From Sphingomonas sp. (lineage in GTDB: Bacteria > Pseudomonadota > Alphaproteobacteria > Sphingomonadales > Sphingomonadaceae), in the NCBI GenBank assembly GCA_021732445.1, contig JAKFUZ010000004.1:86383-150382 (forward strand): a stretch of 64,000 nt of DNA, in the 5' to 3' direction. This document shows positions 1 through 8,265 of this stretch, in pieces. Both the position numbers and the translations under genes were made by a program. A model generated the notes under the pieces. That model searched no databases. It was given only the letters and a program-made list of their open reading frames with translations, and was not told the origin of the DNA. Position 1 is the first letter of the stretch. Each line of letters begins with the position of its first letter.

Positions 1-1
1 G

Positions 2-778
2 CATGTCGGCGAAGCGCAGCCATTGTTGTCGGCCTCGCTTGCCGATGTGGTCGGCTATTGCGGGCTCATGCTGCTGGGGCTGGCGGCGGGTGCGGTGCTA
101 GCGCGCGAGCAGCGGCGTGCCCGCTGGCCAGTGCTGCTGGCATTTCAGCTCGGCGCGCTGGTGATTAGCTTCCTGCAACTGCGCGGGGCCTATCTCGGCG
201 CGGTGCTGGCGGCGCCTGCACTTGCCACCATGATCGGCGCCGCGCGCGCGCGGGGCACGCTGCCGCTGGCCGGTGCCTGGCTCGGTTCGGCAGGCATTCT
301 TTACCCGATTGCCGCGCAGGCGCTTAGCACGCCCGCACCGCCGCCGCCCGGCACCCGGCACGACGCGCTGGCCTGCACCAGCCCCGCCGTCATCGAGCGG
401 CTGCGGCGCCTCGCGCCAGGCACGCTCATCGCGCCAATGGACGCCGGCGCCTATGCACTGGCGGGGACACGCCACCGGGTCATCGCGGCGCCCTATCACC
501 GCAACAATGCCGGCAATGCGGCGATGTACCGCTTTTTTCTGGGGCCCGCGCGCCACGCATCCGCCATCGCCCAACGCTGGAACGCCGATTATGTGCTGAT
601 ATGCGCTGACAGTTTTACCGAGCTTGCCGCCACCGATCGCCCGCCGCCGGGCAGCCTTGCAAGCGAGCTTCGTGCCGGGCGCGCGCCGCCGTGGCTCAGC
701 CCGGTTGAGGACCGCACCCACGGTGCCTTGCTTTTCGCCGTCAAACGTGACTTGTCGGCACCCGGCCCGGCGCACTAG
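2..778 (+). CDS. Membrane protein, C-terminal part (5' end outside window)
   Basis: The frame is open from the first bases of the window, so the true start lies upstream; the first in-window start codon is TTG at 23. The visible N-terminal 110 residues are very hydrophobic, with at least three membrane-spanning stretches rich in Leu, Ala and Gly. They are followed by a soluble tail of about 150 residues with no motif I recognise. The tail pattern of a membrane region followed by a periplasmic domain resembles sugar-transferase or oligosaccharide-type membrane proteins, but no catalytic motif is visible, so function is not assigned. It ends 9 bases before the next membrane protein gene, which probably belongs to the same operon. 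Confidence 0.6.
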   Translation, partial: HVGEAQPLLSASLADVVGYCGLMLLGLAAGAVLAREQRRARWPVLLAFQLGALVISFLQLRGAYLGAVLAAPALATMIGAARARGTLPLAGAWLGSAGILYPIAAQALSTPAPPPPGTRHDALACTSPAVIERLRRLAPGTLIAPMDAGAYALAGTRHRVIAAPYHRNNAGNAAMYRFFLGPARHASAIAQRWNADYVLICADSFTELAATDRPPPGSLASELRAGRAPPWLSPVEDRTHGALLFAVKRDLSAPGPAH

Positions 779-787
779 TACAGGTTG

Positions 788-2386
788 ATGCAGGGGGAAG
801 CCGCAAGGCCTTATTGGTGGCAGACACGCTGGTTTGTGGCAGCGGCTGTGCTGTTGTCGCTGGTGCCGCTGCTGTGGCCGCCGATTCCGCCGCTCGTCGA
901 TTTGCCGGGGCATATGGGCCGATACCGCGTGCAGCTCGCAATTGGCGACACGCGCTGGCTGGGCGACTGGTATGATTTTCATTGGTCGCTGATCGGCAAT
1001 CTCGGTGTTGATCTGCTCATTATTCCGCTGGCCAAGATTTTCGGGCTGGAACTGGCAGTAAAGCTCGTGGTGCTCAGCATTCCGCCGATGGTGGTCGCCG
1101 GGCTGCTGTGGATCGCGCGCGAAGTACACGGGAAAATCCCGGCCACCGCTTTGTTCGCGCTGCCGCTTGCCTATAACTTCCCTTTCCATTTCGGCTTTGT
1201 GAATTTTGCGCTGTCGATGGCGCTGGCGCTGAACCTCTTCGCGCTGTGGCTGCGGCTGGCGCGGCTGGGGCATCTGCGGCTGCGTGCGATTATTTTCGTG
1301 CCGCTGTCCTGCACCTTGTGGGTTTGCCACACTTTTGGCTGGGGAACGCTTGGCGTGCTCGCTTTTTCGGCCGAAATGGTGCGCCAGCATGACCTTGGCC
1401 ACCGCTGGCTGAATGCCTGGGTGCGCGCCTGCCTTGGCTGTTTGCCGCTCGCGCTGCCGATGGGGCTGATGATTGCGTGGCGCAGCGGCCAGCATGTGAC
1501 GGGCGGCACGGGTGACTGGTTCAACTGGCGTGCCAAGATAAGCTGGATGACGATGGTGCTGCGTGACCGCTGGCAGGCCTTTGACATAGCGTCAACCGCG
1601 GTTCTGTATCTCATCCTGTTCAAGGGCTTTCGCGACCCCAATATCGAATATTCGCGCAACCTTGGCCTGTCGGCGCTATTTCTGCTCGCGGTGTTCATCT
1701 TGCTGCCGCGCATCGTGTTCGGCTCGGCCTATGCCGATATGCGGCTTGCCCCGTTCATGCTGGCGATTGCGGTGATTGCGCTAAGGCCCCGGCCGGGGCT
1801 GTCGATTCGGGGTGCCTCGTTGCTGGCGCTGGGCGGGCTTGCGTTTTTCTCGGTGCGGATCGCGGCAAGCACAGCAAGTTTCTGGCTGTACGACCAAAGC
1901 TATCAGCGTGAGTTGAAGGCGCTCGACCATCTGCCGCAGGGCGCGCGGCTGGTGAGCTTTGTCGGCGAGACGTGCAACAACGAATGGTTCATGAGCAGGC
2001 TGGAACATCTGCCGGCAATCGCGCTGGAGCGCCGGCTTGCCTATACGAACGACCAATGGTCGATGGCGGGCGGGCAGTTGCTGACGACACGCTACCGCGT
2101 CGCGCGCGGCTTTGCGCATGATCCGTCGCAAATCGTGACCCATGCCCAGTGCCCGCGCGAGTGGTGGCGACCAATCGCGCGCTCGCTCACCACATTCCCG
2201 CGCGAGGCGTTTGATTATGTGTGGGTCATTACGCCGCCGCCCTATGACCGGCGGCTGGAGGCTGATCTCGTGCCGCTGTGGCGCGATGGCAGCAGCGCGC
2301 TGTTCCGCATCGACCATGACAAGACACCCGCGACCCTGACCCGGGCCGAGCTTACGCCCCCGCGCCGCGACGGAACGGCGCCATAG
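788..2386 (+). CDS. Polytopic membrane protein of unknown function
   Basis: A 532-residue protein when started at the ATG at 788; a TTG lies one codon upstream. About ten hydrophobic segments span residues 15-370, and a C-terminal soluble domain of about 150 residues follows. The layout (membrane region, then a periplasmic C-terminal domain) matches the preceding gene, which suggests a pair acting in the same envelope process. No catalytic motif was recognised. Its last 35 bases overlap the convergent gene on the other strand, so transcription of the two collides at this point. Confidence 0.7.
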   Translation: MQGEAARPYWWQTRWFVAAAVLLSLVPLLWPPIPPLVDLPGHMGRYRVQLAIGDTRWLGDWYDFHWSLIGNLGVDLLIIPLAKIFGLELAVKLVVLSIPPMVVAGLLWIAREVHGKIPATALFALPLAYNFPFHFGFVNFALSMALALNLFALWLRLARLGHLRLRAIIFVPLSCTLWVCHTFGWGTLGVLAFSAEMVRQHDLGHRWLNAWVRACLGCLPLALPMGLMIAWRSGQHVTGGTGDWFNWRAKISWMTMVLRDRWQAFDIASTAVLYLILFKGFRDPNIEYSRNLGLSALFLLAVFILLPRIVFGSAYADMRLAPFMLAIAVIALRPRPGLSIRGASLLALGGLAFFSVRIAASTASFWLYDQSYQRELKALDHLPQGARLVSFVGETCNNEWFMSRLEHLPAIALERRLAYTNDQWSMAGGQLLTTRYRVARGFAHDPSQIVTHAQCPREWWRPIARSLTTFPREAFDYVWVITPPPYDRRLEADLVPLWRDGSSALFRIDHDKTPATLTRAELTPPRRDGTAP

Positions 2387-3503
2387 CTTCAAGATGCGCC
2401 CGGTCCTGGGCAACAGCCGCGCGCTCCGCTTCGAGAAACTGCGCGACCGCCCGACGAAAGCCTGGGTCAGGCAGAAAATGCGCCGACCAGGTGGCCACTG
2501 GCGCATAACCGCGCGCCAGCTTGTGCTCGCCTTGCGCGCCTGCCTCGACAAAGCGCAGGCCAAGCGCGATCGCAGCCTCAATCGCCTGATAATAGCATAG
2601 CTCGAAATGAAGGAACGGCACCTCCTCGGTCGCGCCCCAATAGCGGCCATACAGCGTGTCGGCGCCAATCAGGTTGAGCGCGCCGGCAATGGCCCGCCCG
2701 TCGCGCTCGGCGAGCATCAGCAACACCTTGTCCGCCATCCGCGCGCCCAGCAGCGAAAAGAACGCGCGCGTCAGATAGGGCCGGCCCCATTTGCGCGCGC
2801 CGGTATCCTGATAAAATCGCCAAAAGGCATCCCAATGCGCCTCGGTCAGCGCCTCACCGGTCAGGTGGCGGATGGTAAGCCCTTCGGCCGCACTCGCCCG
2901 CTCCTTGCGGATCGCCTTGCGCTTGCGGCTGGCAAGGGCTGCCAGAAAATCGTCAAACGAGGCGTAGCCCTCATTCTTCCAGTGGAACTGCGTGCCGGCG
3001 CGGATAAGCCAGCCGGCCGCTTCAAAATGCCGAAGCTGGTCGGGCGCCACAAAGGTTGCGTGGGCAGACGACAGGCCGTTCTGCACCGCCATCGCTTCGA
3101 TTGCGGCAATGAGCGCGGGCGCCGCCGCATCCTCCCGCAGCAACAGCCGGGGCCCCGGCACCGGCGAAAAGGGAGACGCGATCTGGAGTTTGGGATAATA
3201 ATCGCCGCCCGCCCGCTGCCACGCATCGGCCCAGGCATGGTCAAACACATATTCGCCCTGGCTGTGGCTTTTGGCATAGGCTGGCGCGATGGCGACGGGT
3301 TTGCCGTCAGCGCCATCGACGATGATCGGCAGCGCCTGCCAGCCGCACGCGGGCGCTACGCTCCCCGATTCTTCGAGGATCGACAAAAAGGCGTGGCTGA
3401 CAAAAGGATTGCCTGTGCCGGCGCACGCATCCCAATCGGCCGGGGCAACCGAACGAACGCCTTGCGCAACCCGGGCCATGATGGCGCTGTGGTCATCGGC
3501 CAT
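2352..3503 (-). CDS. GNAT/FemAB-like N-acyltransferase (COG3146 family)
   Basis: A 383-residue protein starting at the ATG at 3503; the frame continues upstream to 3680, but the extension is Arg-rich and looks non-coding. The sequence matches the family annotated as peptidogalycan biosynthesis protein/DUF482, acyltransferases with a doubled GNAT-like fold. Supporting segments are an N-terminal NPFVSHAFL, a central FDDFLAALASRKRKAIRKE and a C-terminal GAQGEHKLARGYAP. The last is typical of this family. Substrate is unknown, though FemAB relatives transfer aminoacyl groups. It lies 46 bases behind the RidA-family gene on the same strand and its end overlaps the convergent membrane protein gene by 35 bases. 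Confidence 0.8.
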   Translation of the reverse strand: MADDHSAIMARVAQGVRSVAPADWDACAGTGNPFVSHAFLSILEESGSVAPACGWQALPIIVDGADGKPVAIAPAYAKSHSQGEYVFDHAWADAWQRAGGDYYPKLQIASPFSPVPGPRLLLREDAAAPALIAAIEAMAVQNGLSSAHATFVAPDQLRHFEAAGWLIRAGTQFHWKNEGYASFDDFLAALASRKRKAIRKERASAAEGLTIRHLTGEALTEAHWDAFWRFYQDTGARKWGRPYLTRAFFSLLGARMADKVLLMLAERDGRAIAGALNLIGADTLYGRYWGATEEVPFLHFELCYYQAIEAAIALGLRFVEAGAQGEHKLARGYAPVATWSAHFLPDPGFRRAVAQFLEAERAAVAQDRAHLEAMAPFRRGAGA

Positions 3504-3549
3504 GCTCACGGCGCCTGCACGCCGGGCAACGCCAAACGCGCCATGCCGT

Positions 3550-4014
3550 TCAGGGAGCGATCTGGATGACCGCGTCCACCTCAACCGCAGCACCAAGCGG
3601 AAGCGACGCCACACCCACCGCACTGCGCGCATGACGACCCGCCTCCCCAAACAGCGCGACCAGCAGTTCCGACGCGCCATTGGCGACTTTGGGCTGGTCG
3701 GTGAAGCTGGCGGCGCTGTTGACGAACACGCCCAGTTTCACGATCCGCTCGACGCGGTGCAGCCCGCCAAGCGCCGCCTTGATTTGCGACACCAGCATCA
3801 AGGCGCAACGCTGCGCCGCAAGCACGCCATAAGCCAGGTCTCGATCCTCGCCGAGCCGGCCCGTCATCACCATGCCATTGTCAAACGGAAGCTGCCCGGA
3901 AATGTGCAGCAGGCCGCTTGCCGCGACCGCCGGCACATAGGCAGCAACCGGGGCAGCAGCAGGCGGAAGCGCCAGGCCAAGCTCGGCAAGCGCGCGGTCG
4001 ATTCGTTCGGTCAT
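3550..4014 (-). CDS. RidA family (YjgF/YER057c/UK114) protein
   Basis: A 154-residue protein with the RidA fold pattern: a LHISGQLPF strand early on, a central helix region with ALMLVSQIKAALG, then VERIVKLGVFVNSA and a C-terminal SAVGVASLPLGAAVEVDAVI. The Arg-Ser-Ala-Val-Gly-Val-Ala segment matches the place where the active-site Arg of RidA deaminases lies. RidA removes reactive enamine and imine intermediates made by PLP enzymes. This longer subgroup (about 150 rather than 128 residues) is common in alphaproteobacteria and may have a different substrate. It is followed on the same strand by the acyltransferase gene. Confidence 0.88.
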   Translation of the reverse strand: MTERIDRALAELGLALPPAAAPVAAYVPAVAASGLLHISGQLPFDNGMVMTGRLGEDRDLAYGVLAAQRCALMLVSQIKAALGGLHRVERIVKLGVFVNSAASFTDQPKVANGASELLVALFGEAGRHARSAVGVASLPLGAAVEVDAVIQIAP

Positions 4015-4047
4015 GGGCCTAGCAAAACCATGGGTTTGCCCTGCCGG

Positions 4048-4671
4048 TCAAGTCCCGGCGGGCAGCCCGGCGGCAAAGCGCTCAGCAATCCAGCCGCGCG
4101 CCGCGCGCCAATCGTCAATCCGCGCATGGGCGGCAGGCGCCGGCGGAATATGCCGGGCCAGCGCAGGCTCCGACACCATGTGCAGCCGGTGGACCTGCGG
4201 CGCCGCGCGCGCAACCGACTCATGGTGCACCGCCAGATCATCGACAAACACGGTAACGCCTGCGCCATGTTCTGCCACCAGCCGCGCTACCGGACCGCCC
4301 TTGCCGCCCTGGTTCGTCTCGACGCGGTGGGCGATGCCGAATGCTTCGAGCTGGGCCATTCTGGGCGCCCGGCACGCGTCCTGCAAATTGGTCAGGATGA
4401 CGATATCGGCCTGGGCGGCAAGCGCCGCAAGCGCTTCTGCTGCATGCGGCACCAGCGTCTGGCGGTGCATTTCATCGGGGAAGAACCCGTCGAGCAAGCC
4501 CCACATGGCATCACGTTCGACCGCAGAACCATCACGCCGGGTCATCATCCTCGCAAAGTCACCCCCAGCGAACGAAAAGGCGAGATCATGCGCTTCTTCC
4601 ACCCAGGCCCCGAAATGGCGGACCATGTGCAGCAACACCTCGTCGCAATCGCAAATCAGCAGGGGTTTCAC
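4048..4671 (-). CDS. HAD-superfamily hydrolase-like protein
   Basis: A 207-residue protein beginning with the HAD motif I, DCDEV, with D8 as the expected nucleophile and D10 as the acid/base. Motif II lies in IVILTNLQD, a Lys (NQGGKGG) stands where motif III is expected, and FVDDLAVH fits motif IV. The small cap domain lies between residues 15 and 80. The substrate cannot be read from the sequence; phosphatase activity is the family default. Its start overlaps the stop of the DUF3572 gene by four bases, so the two are probably translationally coupled. Confidence 0.8.
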   Translation of the reverse strand: MKPLLICDCDEVLLHMVRHFGAWVEEAHDLAFSFAGGDFARMMTRRDGSAVERDAMWGLLDGFFPDEMHRQTLVPHAAEALAALAAQADIVILTNLQDACRAPRMAQLEAFGIAHRVETNQGGKGGPVARLVAEHGAGVTVFVDDLAVHHESVARAAPQVHRLHMVSEPALARHIPPAPAAHARIDDWRAARGWIAERFAAGLPAGT

Positions 4672-4940
4672 TGCGGTTCCAGTTGATGATGGGCGGCAAC
4701 CAGCGCCTCGGGCGCCACGCCAAGCGCTGTGGCACAGGCAACAAGATCGGGCTCATGCGCTTCGAGAAAGCCGAGCACGGCGGCGAGCGTTGCGGGAGCA
4801 GCGGCATTTTCACGCAGCGTTTGCGCGTCGAGCCCGGTCAGTGACAGCAGCCGCTCGGCGCGGTCCGGCGCGCTCACGGCCCATCCGAGCGCAGCAAGCG
4901 CCAGCGCCACCACATCCTGATTTGTCTCCGCGCGCCGCAT
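4668..4940 (-). CDS. DUF3572 family protein
   Basis: A 90-residue, all-helical protein whose ALAALGWA and AVLGFLEAHEPDLVACA segments match the alphaproteobacterial DUF3572 family. No catalytic residues are known. It is divergent from divK with only 16 bases between the starts, so both promoters must share this tiny interval or overlap the coding regions. The pairing of DUF3572 with divK is conserved in alphaproteobacteria, which suggests but does not prove a link to cell-cycle signalling. Confidence 0.82.
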   Translation of the reverse strand: MRRAETNQDVVALALAALGWAVSAPDRAERLLSLTGLDAQTLRENAAAPATLAAVLGFLEAHEPDLVACATALGVAPEALVAAHHQLEPQ

Positions 4941-4956
4941 TGCCTATCGAGCCTTG

Positions 4957-5358
4957 ATGATGGATGCAGCGGACGTGGCAAAAAGGGTGCTGGTTGTCGA
5001 GGACAACGAGCTGAACCTGAAACTTTTCTGCGATTTGTTGCGCGCGCACCGGTTTTTGGTCGAGGGCGTGCGCGACGGGCGCGACGCGGTGGCGAGGGCG
5101 CTGGCCTTTCGGCCCGATCTGGTGATTACCGACATTCAGCTGCCGCACCTGACCGGCTATGAGCTTATCGCGCAATTCCGCGCTGACAGTGCGCTCCGGG
5201 CGATCCCCATCATGGCGGTCACGGCCTATGCCGGGCGCGAGGATGAAGACCGGATCAGGGCAGCGGGCGCCAATGCCTATGTGTCAAAACCCATCGCGCT
5301 GGCCGCCTTCATGGCGCAAGTGCACGCGCTGGTGTCGCTCGCAGACGACCCGGCATAG
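4957..5358 (+). CDS. divK: DivK-type single-domain response regulator
   Basis: A 133-residue receiver domain with no output domain. From the ATG at 4957 the acidic pair is E15-D16, the phospho-acceptor is D59 (in VITDIQLP), the switch Thr lies in AVTAY and the conserved Lys in SKPI. Length and the opening KRVLVVEDNELNLKL match DivK, which in alphaproteobacteria is phosphorylated by DivJ and dephosphorylated by PleC to control CtrA and the cell cycle. A TTG one codon upstream and a second ATG at 4960 are alternative starts. A strong hairpin follows the stop codon by about 70 bases. Confidence 0.9.
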   Translation: MMDAADVAKRVLVVEDNELNLKLFCDLLRAHRFLVEGVRDGRDAVARALAFRPDLVITDIQLPHLTGYELIAQFRADSALRAIPIMAVTAYAGREDEDRIRAAGANAYVSKPIALAAFMAQVHALVSLADDPA

Positions 5359-5427
5359 CCGGCGCAGACCGCGCTCCGAGGCAGTGAGGCTTCAACCGGC
5401 GGGGCTCAACCCGGCGAAACTTAAACA

Positions 5428-5460
5428 AAAGGGCCGCCCGGCAATTGCCTGCGGCCCTTT
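5428..5460. terminator. Bidirectional intrinsic terminator between divK and rpmG
   Basis: A perfect 10-base-pair stem (AAAGGGCCGC with GCGGCCCTTT) around a 13-base loop, with T/A runs on both outer sides. It sits between the convergent divK and rpmG genes and can stop transcription from either direction. Confidence 0.85.
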
Positions 5461-5508
5461 GCTGCAATCTCAAGCAAGCAGCGGGCGCGCCGCCGCGCGC
5501 CCCGCGAA

Positions 5509-5676
5509 TTACTTGATCTTCGCTTCTTTGAAGTCGACATGCTTGCGCACAACCGGATCATATTTGCGGAATGACAGTTTCTCGGTCTGCGTGCGCGGAT
5601 TTTTCTTGGTGACATAGAAAAAGCCGGTATCGGCAGTGCTCAAGAGCTTGATCTTGACGGTGGTCGGCTTGGCCAT
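5509..5676 (-). CDS. rpmG: 50S ribosomal protein L33
   Basis: A 55-residue protein, the usual L33 length, reading [13 protein letters not shown] at the start and ending [11 protein letters not shown]. It carries [10 protein letters not shown] and LSFRKYDPV, which are diagnostic for L33. It lacks the Cys pairs of the zinc-binding L33 form, so it is the C-minus (zinc-independent) type usual in proteobacteria. It binds 23S rRNA near the E site. It is a single gene closed by the hairpin shared with divK. Confidence 0.96.
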   Translation of the reverse strand: MAKPTTVKIKLLSTADTGFFYVTKKNPRTQTEKLSFRKYDPVVRKHVDFKEAKIK

Positions 5677-5878
5677 GACCTTGAAAATCCTGAAAAACGA
5701 TTGAAAAGCAAAAAGCGGCGAACGCGTGCCCGCCGCTTGGTCAAGGCGGCCCGATGCCGCAAGCCTTGCGCTTTGTCAAGCCGGCGAAGGCGATGCCGGG
5801 CCGCTTAACCGGTTGTTTACCACCGCTGGCGCAGCATGGCGCGGCCGCAATCGGCAAACCCGAACCGGGGACGCGGAT

Positions 5879-6211
5879 ATGGATGTTGACCGCAGCACAC
5901 AAGACGCCGCTCGCCACGAGCTGACACGCCGGGTAAGCGCGTTGTCGGCGCGCGCCGCCTTCGCGCCGGGGCCAAGCACGGCCGAGCTGGCCGCTGAAAT
6001 CGACAGGATCCGCACGATCGCGCTGGCTAGCGGCATGTTCCCGGTGGCCAGTGTGGCGCATGCGCTCAGCTCAGCGCTGGCCCGGGGTGAACGGGGGCCC
6101 CTGGTGCGCGGCTGGCTCGCGATTCTGCGCGACGCGACATGCACCGATCGGCAGGATGCCGACGCGTGCGCAAGCTTTGCCGCGGCCTGCTCCGTGCGCC
6201 TGGCGCGCTAG
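5879..6211 (+). CDS. Small helical protein of unknown function
   Basis: A 110-residue protein from the ATG at 5879; the frame is open further upstream to 5726 but that part has no plausible start context. It is Ala-rich and helical, with an amphipathic stretch AELAAEIDRIRTIALASG and another at VAHALSSALARGERG. No family is recognised. It lies 12 bases upstream of a GDT1-like transporter gene on the same strand and is probably co-transcribed with it. The composition is that of a small soluble regulator or scaffold, which is only a guess. Confidence 0.6.
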   Translation: MDVDRSTQDAARHELTRRVSALSARAAFAPGPSTAELAAEIDRIRTIALASGMFPVASVAHALSSALARGERGPLVRGWLAILRDATCTDRQDADACASFAAACSVRLAR

Positions 6212-6223
6212 GCGCAGCACGCG

Positions 6224-6793
6224 GTGGATGCGCTGATGGCGGCGCTCGTCGCTGCACTCTTCATCCACGCAACCGACAAGACGCCGTGGCGCGCGGCGAT
6301 GCTTGGCGCCCGATTCGCCGACAAGGCCGAAATTGCCGCCGGCATGTTGCTGGGCATGGCCATTGGCAATGGCGTGTCAGCGGCAGGCGGCATGCTGATC
6401 GCGCCGCAACTGACGCCTGAGGCCCGCAAGCTGTTTGTCGCCGTGGCGCTCGTGTCGGCAGGGCTGGGCGCGGTTCTGCCCCTCAAAATGCCGCGCGCGC
6501 TGCCGGCCACCACCCGGCTTGGCGCGTTTGGAACGTCGCTGGTCGCAACGCTGGTGCTGGCGCTTGGCGACCGGACGCAATTCGTAACCGCAGCGCTGGC
6601 CGCGTCCTCCCCAATCCCGTGGCTCGCCCCGGTCGGCGCCGTCCTGGGGGGCATGGTGGTGGTGATTGGCGCCGTCGCAGGCGGTGAAAAGCTGCTTGCC
6701 GCGCTTCCCGTCACCGTGATCCGCGCGGTCATCGGCTGCGGGCTGATCGGGTTTGGCGCCGCACTGGGGCTGGCGGCGCTGCGGCTGATATGA
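6224..6793 (+). CDS. TMEM165/GDT1 (UPF0016) family membrane transporter
   Basis: A 189-residue protein with six hydrophobic helices arranged as two inverted halves, the layout of the GDT1/UPF0016 cation transporters (Mn2+/Ca2+, H+ exchange). Each half normally has the signature E-x-G-D-(K/R)-(T/S). Here the two copies read HATDKT (residues 15-20) and ALGDRT, so both conserved Glu residues are missing. Start is a GTG at 6224; an ATG at 6236 is a possible alternative. Because the acidic residues bind the metal, transport activity or ion choice may differ from the characterised members. Confidence 0.7.
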   Translation: MDALMAALVAALFIHATDKTPWRAAMLGARFADKAEIAAGMLLGMAIGNGVSAAGGMLIAPQLTPEARKLFVAVALVSAGLGAVLPLKMPRALPATTRLGAFGTSLVATLVLALGDRTQFVTAALAASSPIPWLAPVGAVLGGMVVVIGAVAGGEKLLAALPVTVIRAVIGCGLIGFGAALGLAALRLI

Positions 6794-6828
6794 CCGGCCG
6801 CGCGCGCCGGCAAAGCGGGCCTGGCTGC

Positions 6829-6939
6829 TCATGCGATCGGGATGACAGGAACAGCGGCGCCAATCATCACGCTGGCAAAAGCAAGCGAGGCAATGGCCGA
6901 TACGAAGATGCGCGCGAAAGATTCTGAACGAATAACCAT
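6829..6939 (-). CDS. 36-residue single-span membrane peptide
   Basis: A short ORF starting at the ATG at 6939 with a clear GGAGAA ribosome-binding site seven bases upstream. The peptide begins MVIRSESFARIF and then has one hydrophobic stretch of about 25 residues (SAIASLAFASVMIGAAV), ending in VPVIPIA. Peptides of this size and shape occur in sphingomonads without known function. It stands alone, with a good sigma-54-type promoter (7014-6997) about 50 bases upstream of the start, and the DNA behind that promoter is unusually AT-rich for this genome. Confidence 0.6.
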   Translation of the reverse strand: MVIRSESFARIFVSAIASLAFASVMIGAAVPVIPIA

Positions 6940-6996
6940 GTGATTTCTCCCTATGCCTGCGCCGCGGAACCATCCAGCAGCGCGACATTGGAGGTA

Positions 6997-7014
6997 GAGC
7001 ATCTATCGTGCCAG
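6997..7014 (-). promoter_or_regulatory. Sigma-54 (RpoN) type -24/-12 promoter
   Basis: On the minus strand the sequence reads CTGGCACGATAGATGCTC. It matches the RpoN consensus TGGCACG-N4-TTGCW at all seven -24 bases and four of five -12 bases, with the GG and GC exactly 10 bases apart. The predicted start near 6988 would give a 49-base leader to the 36-residue peptide gene. An AT-rich tract at 7016-7050 could hold an activator or IHF site. rpoN and ihfA both lie in this window. Confidence 0.6.
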
Positions 7015-7122
7015 TTTATCATTCCATTGATATATATAGCTTTTTTAACAAACGCCGACATTCACGTTGCATTCATGCCAAGTTTTATGGTGTTACGCGC
7101 CAATCATTGGCAAAAACCTTGG

Positions 7123-8166
7123 CTATTTGACGATAAGGCAGTTGCGGCCGGCGGCCTTGGCGGCATAGAGCAGCTTGTCGGCGCGGCGGAAACTGTCGGC
7201 CGCGGCCTCTCCCGGCTCGGCGGCGACCAATCCACCCGAAAATGTAACCTCGCCCAGCGGCGCATCCGATTCGCGCAGACGATAGCGTTTGTCGGCCACG
7301 GTCACGCGCGCGTTGTTCAGGATGCGCTCGGCCGCCTTCACCTCGATGCCGTTGAACAGCACGACAAATTCCTCGCCACCATAGCGCGCGACGAAATGGT
7401 CCGAGCAGGTATCGCCAAGCACATCGCCAATCGCCTTGAGCACCCGGTCGCCCACGGCATGGCCAAAGGTATCGTTGACCTTTTTGAAATGGTCGATGTC
7501 GCATACGGCAAGGCAAATGGTCGCCCCGGCGAGCAGCCATTCATCATATATCTCTTCAAAAGCCCGCCGGTTGGGCAGCCCGGTGAGCGGATCGCGGCGG
7601 GCATTGTCGCGCGCTTCTTCCAGCTTGCCGCGCAGCTCGACGGCTTCTTGCGTCGCTTCTTCAAGCTGGGTTTCGGCGACCCGCACGCGGGCCAGCATGG
7701 CGGTGGTCAGGCGAATGAATTCGGTTGCGTCCACCTTGCCCATCTGCGCGTGGATGGTGCGGGCGCTTTCTTCGAGATTGCGGCCGAAATCCGATGTTTC
7801 AGACCGAATCGCGCTGACAAGATCCTGAAAGCCCTCGACCTGTATCTGGGTTTGCGCGACGAGCCCCTGCGCCGCCGCCTGGGTCGGCAACGATCGGCTG
7901 ACGGGGCGGTCGGTGCCCACCATGCCGCCAAGCGACGTAATGTCGCGCTTGGTAAGACGCACGCCGCCATCGGTCAGTGTCGCCACCGCCTTGGCCACGG
8001 TCCCTTCGGGGTCGCTGCATACGCGATAGGCGAACTCGTAGTTTACCGGATCAGGCCCGAGGCGCTGCGCATCGAGAAACGCGCCGACCGCGTCAAACAG
8101 CGCGCGGCCGGCAAGCGCGCGCTCGGGGGCCTCTGCCTCGCGCCATTGCTCCATTTTTGTCGCCAT
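7123..8166 (-). CDS. GGDEF-domain diguanylate cyclase
   Basis: A 347-residue cytoplasmic protein. A C-terminal GGDEF domain (residues 190-347) has the catalytic signature GGEEF at 263-267, with the usual RDPLTGLPNRRAF and CDIDHFKKVNDTFGH blocks, so it should make cyclic di-GMP from two GTP. Residues 1-150 contain no recognised sensor domain, and 150-185 look like a coiled coil (ETQLEEATQEAVELRGKLEE). The inhibitory I-site R-x-x-D, expected five residues before GGEEF, is absent. No membrane segment or signal peptide is seen. Confidence 0.88.
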   Translation of the reverse strand: MATKMEQWREAEAPERALAGRALFDAVGAFLDAQRLGPDPVNYEFAYRVCSDPEGTVAKAVATLTDGGVRLTKRDITSLGGMVGTDRPVSRSLPTQAAAQGLVAQTQIQVEGFQDLVSAIRSETSDFGRNLEESARTIHAQMGKVDATEFIRLTTAMLARVRVAETQLEEATQEAVELRGKLEEARDNARRDPLTGLPNRRAFEEIYDEWLLAGATICLAVCDIDHFKKVNDTFGHAVGDRVLKAIGDVLGDTCSDHFVARYGGEEFVVLFNGIEVKAAERILNNARVTVADKRYRLRESDAPLGEVTFSGGLVAAEPGEAAADSFRRADKLLYAAKAAGRNCLIVK

Positions 8167-8265
8167 GCCCTAAACCTGCTCAGTAGCTGGCGCCCCAACC
8201 CTGCCGGGCCGCCCTTTCTGTCCGCAGTTTAGCCGCCAATTTCTAACAATGAATGACCGGCATCC

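Noticed and set aside
98..1495. Long minus-strand ORF of 465 codons opposite the first two genes
   Set aside because: It is Arg/Gln-rich without any fold, and lies opposite two membrane proteins with good hydrophobic patterns. It is a typical shadow frame of GC-rich DNA.
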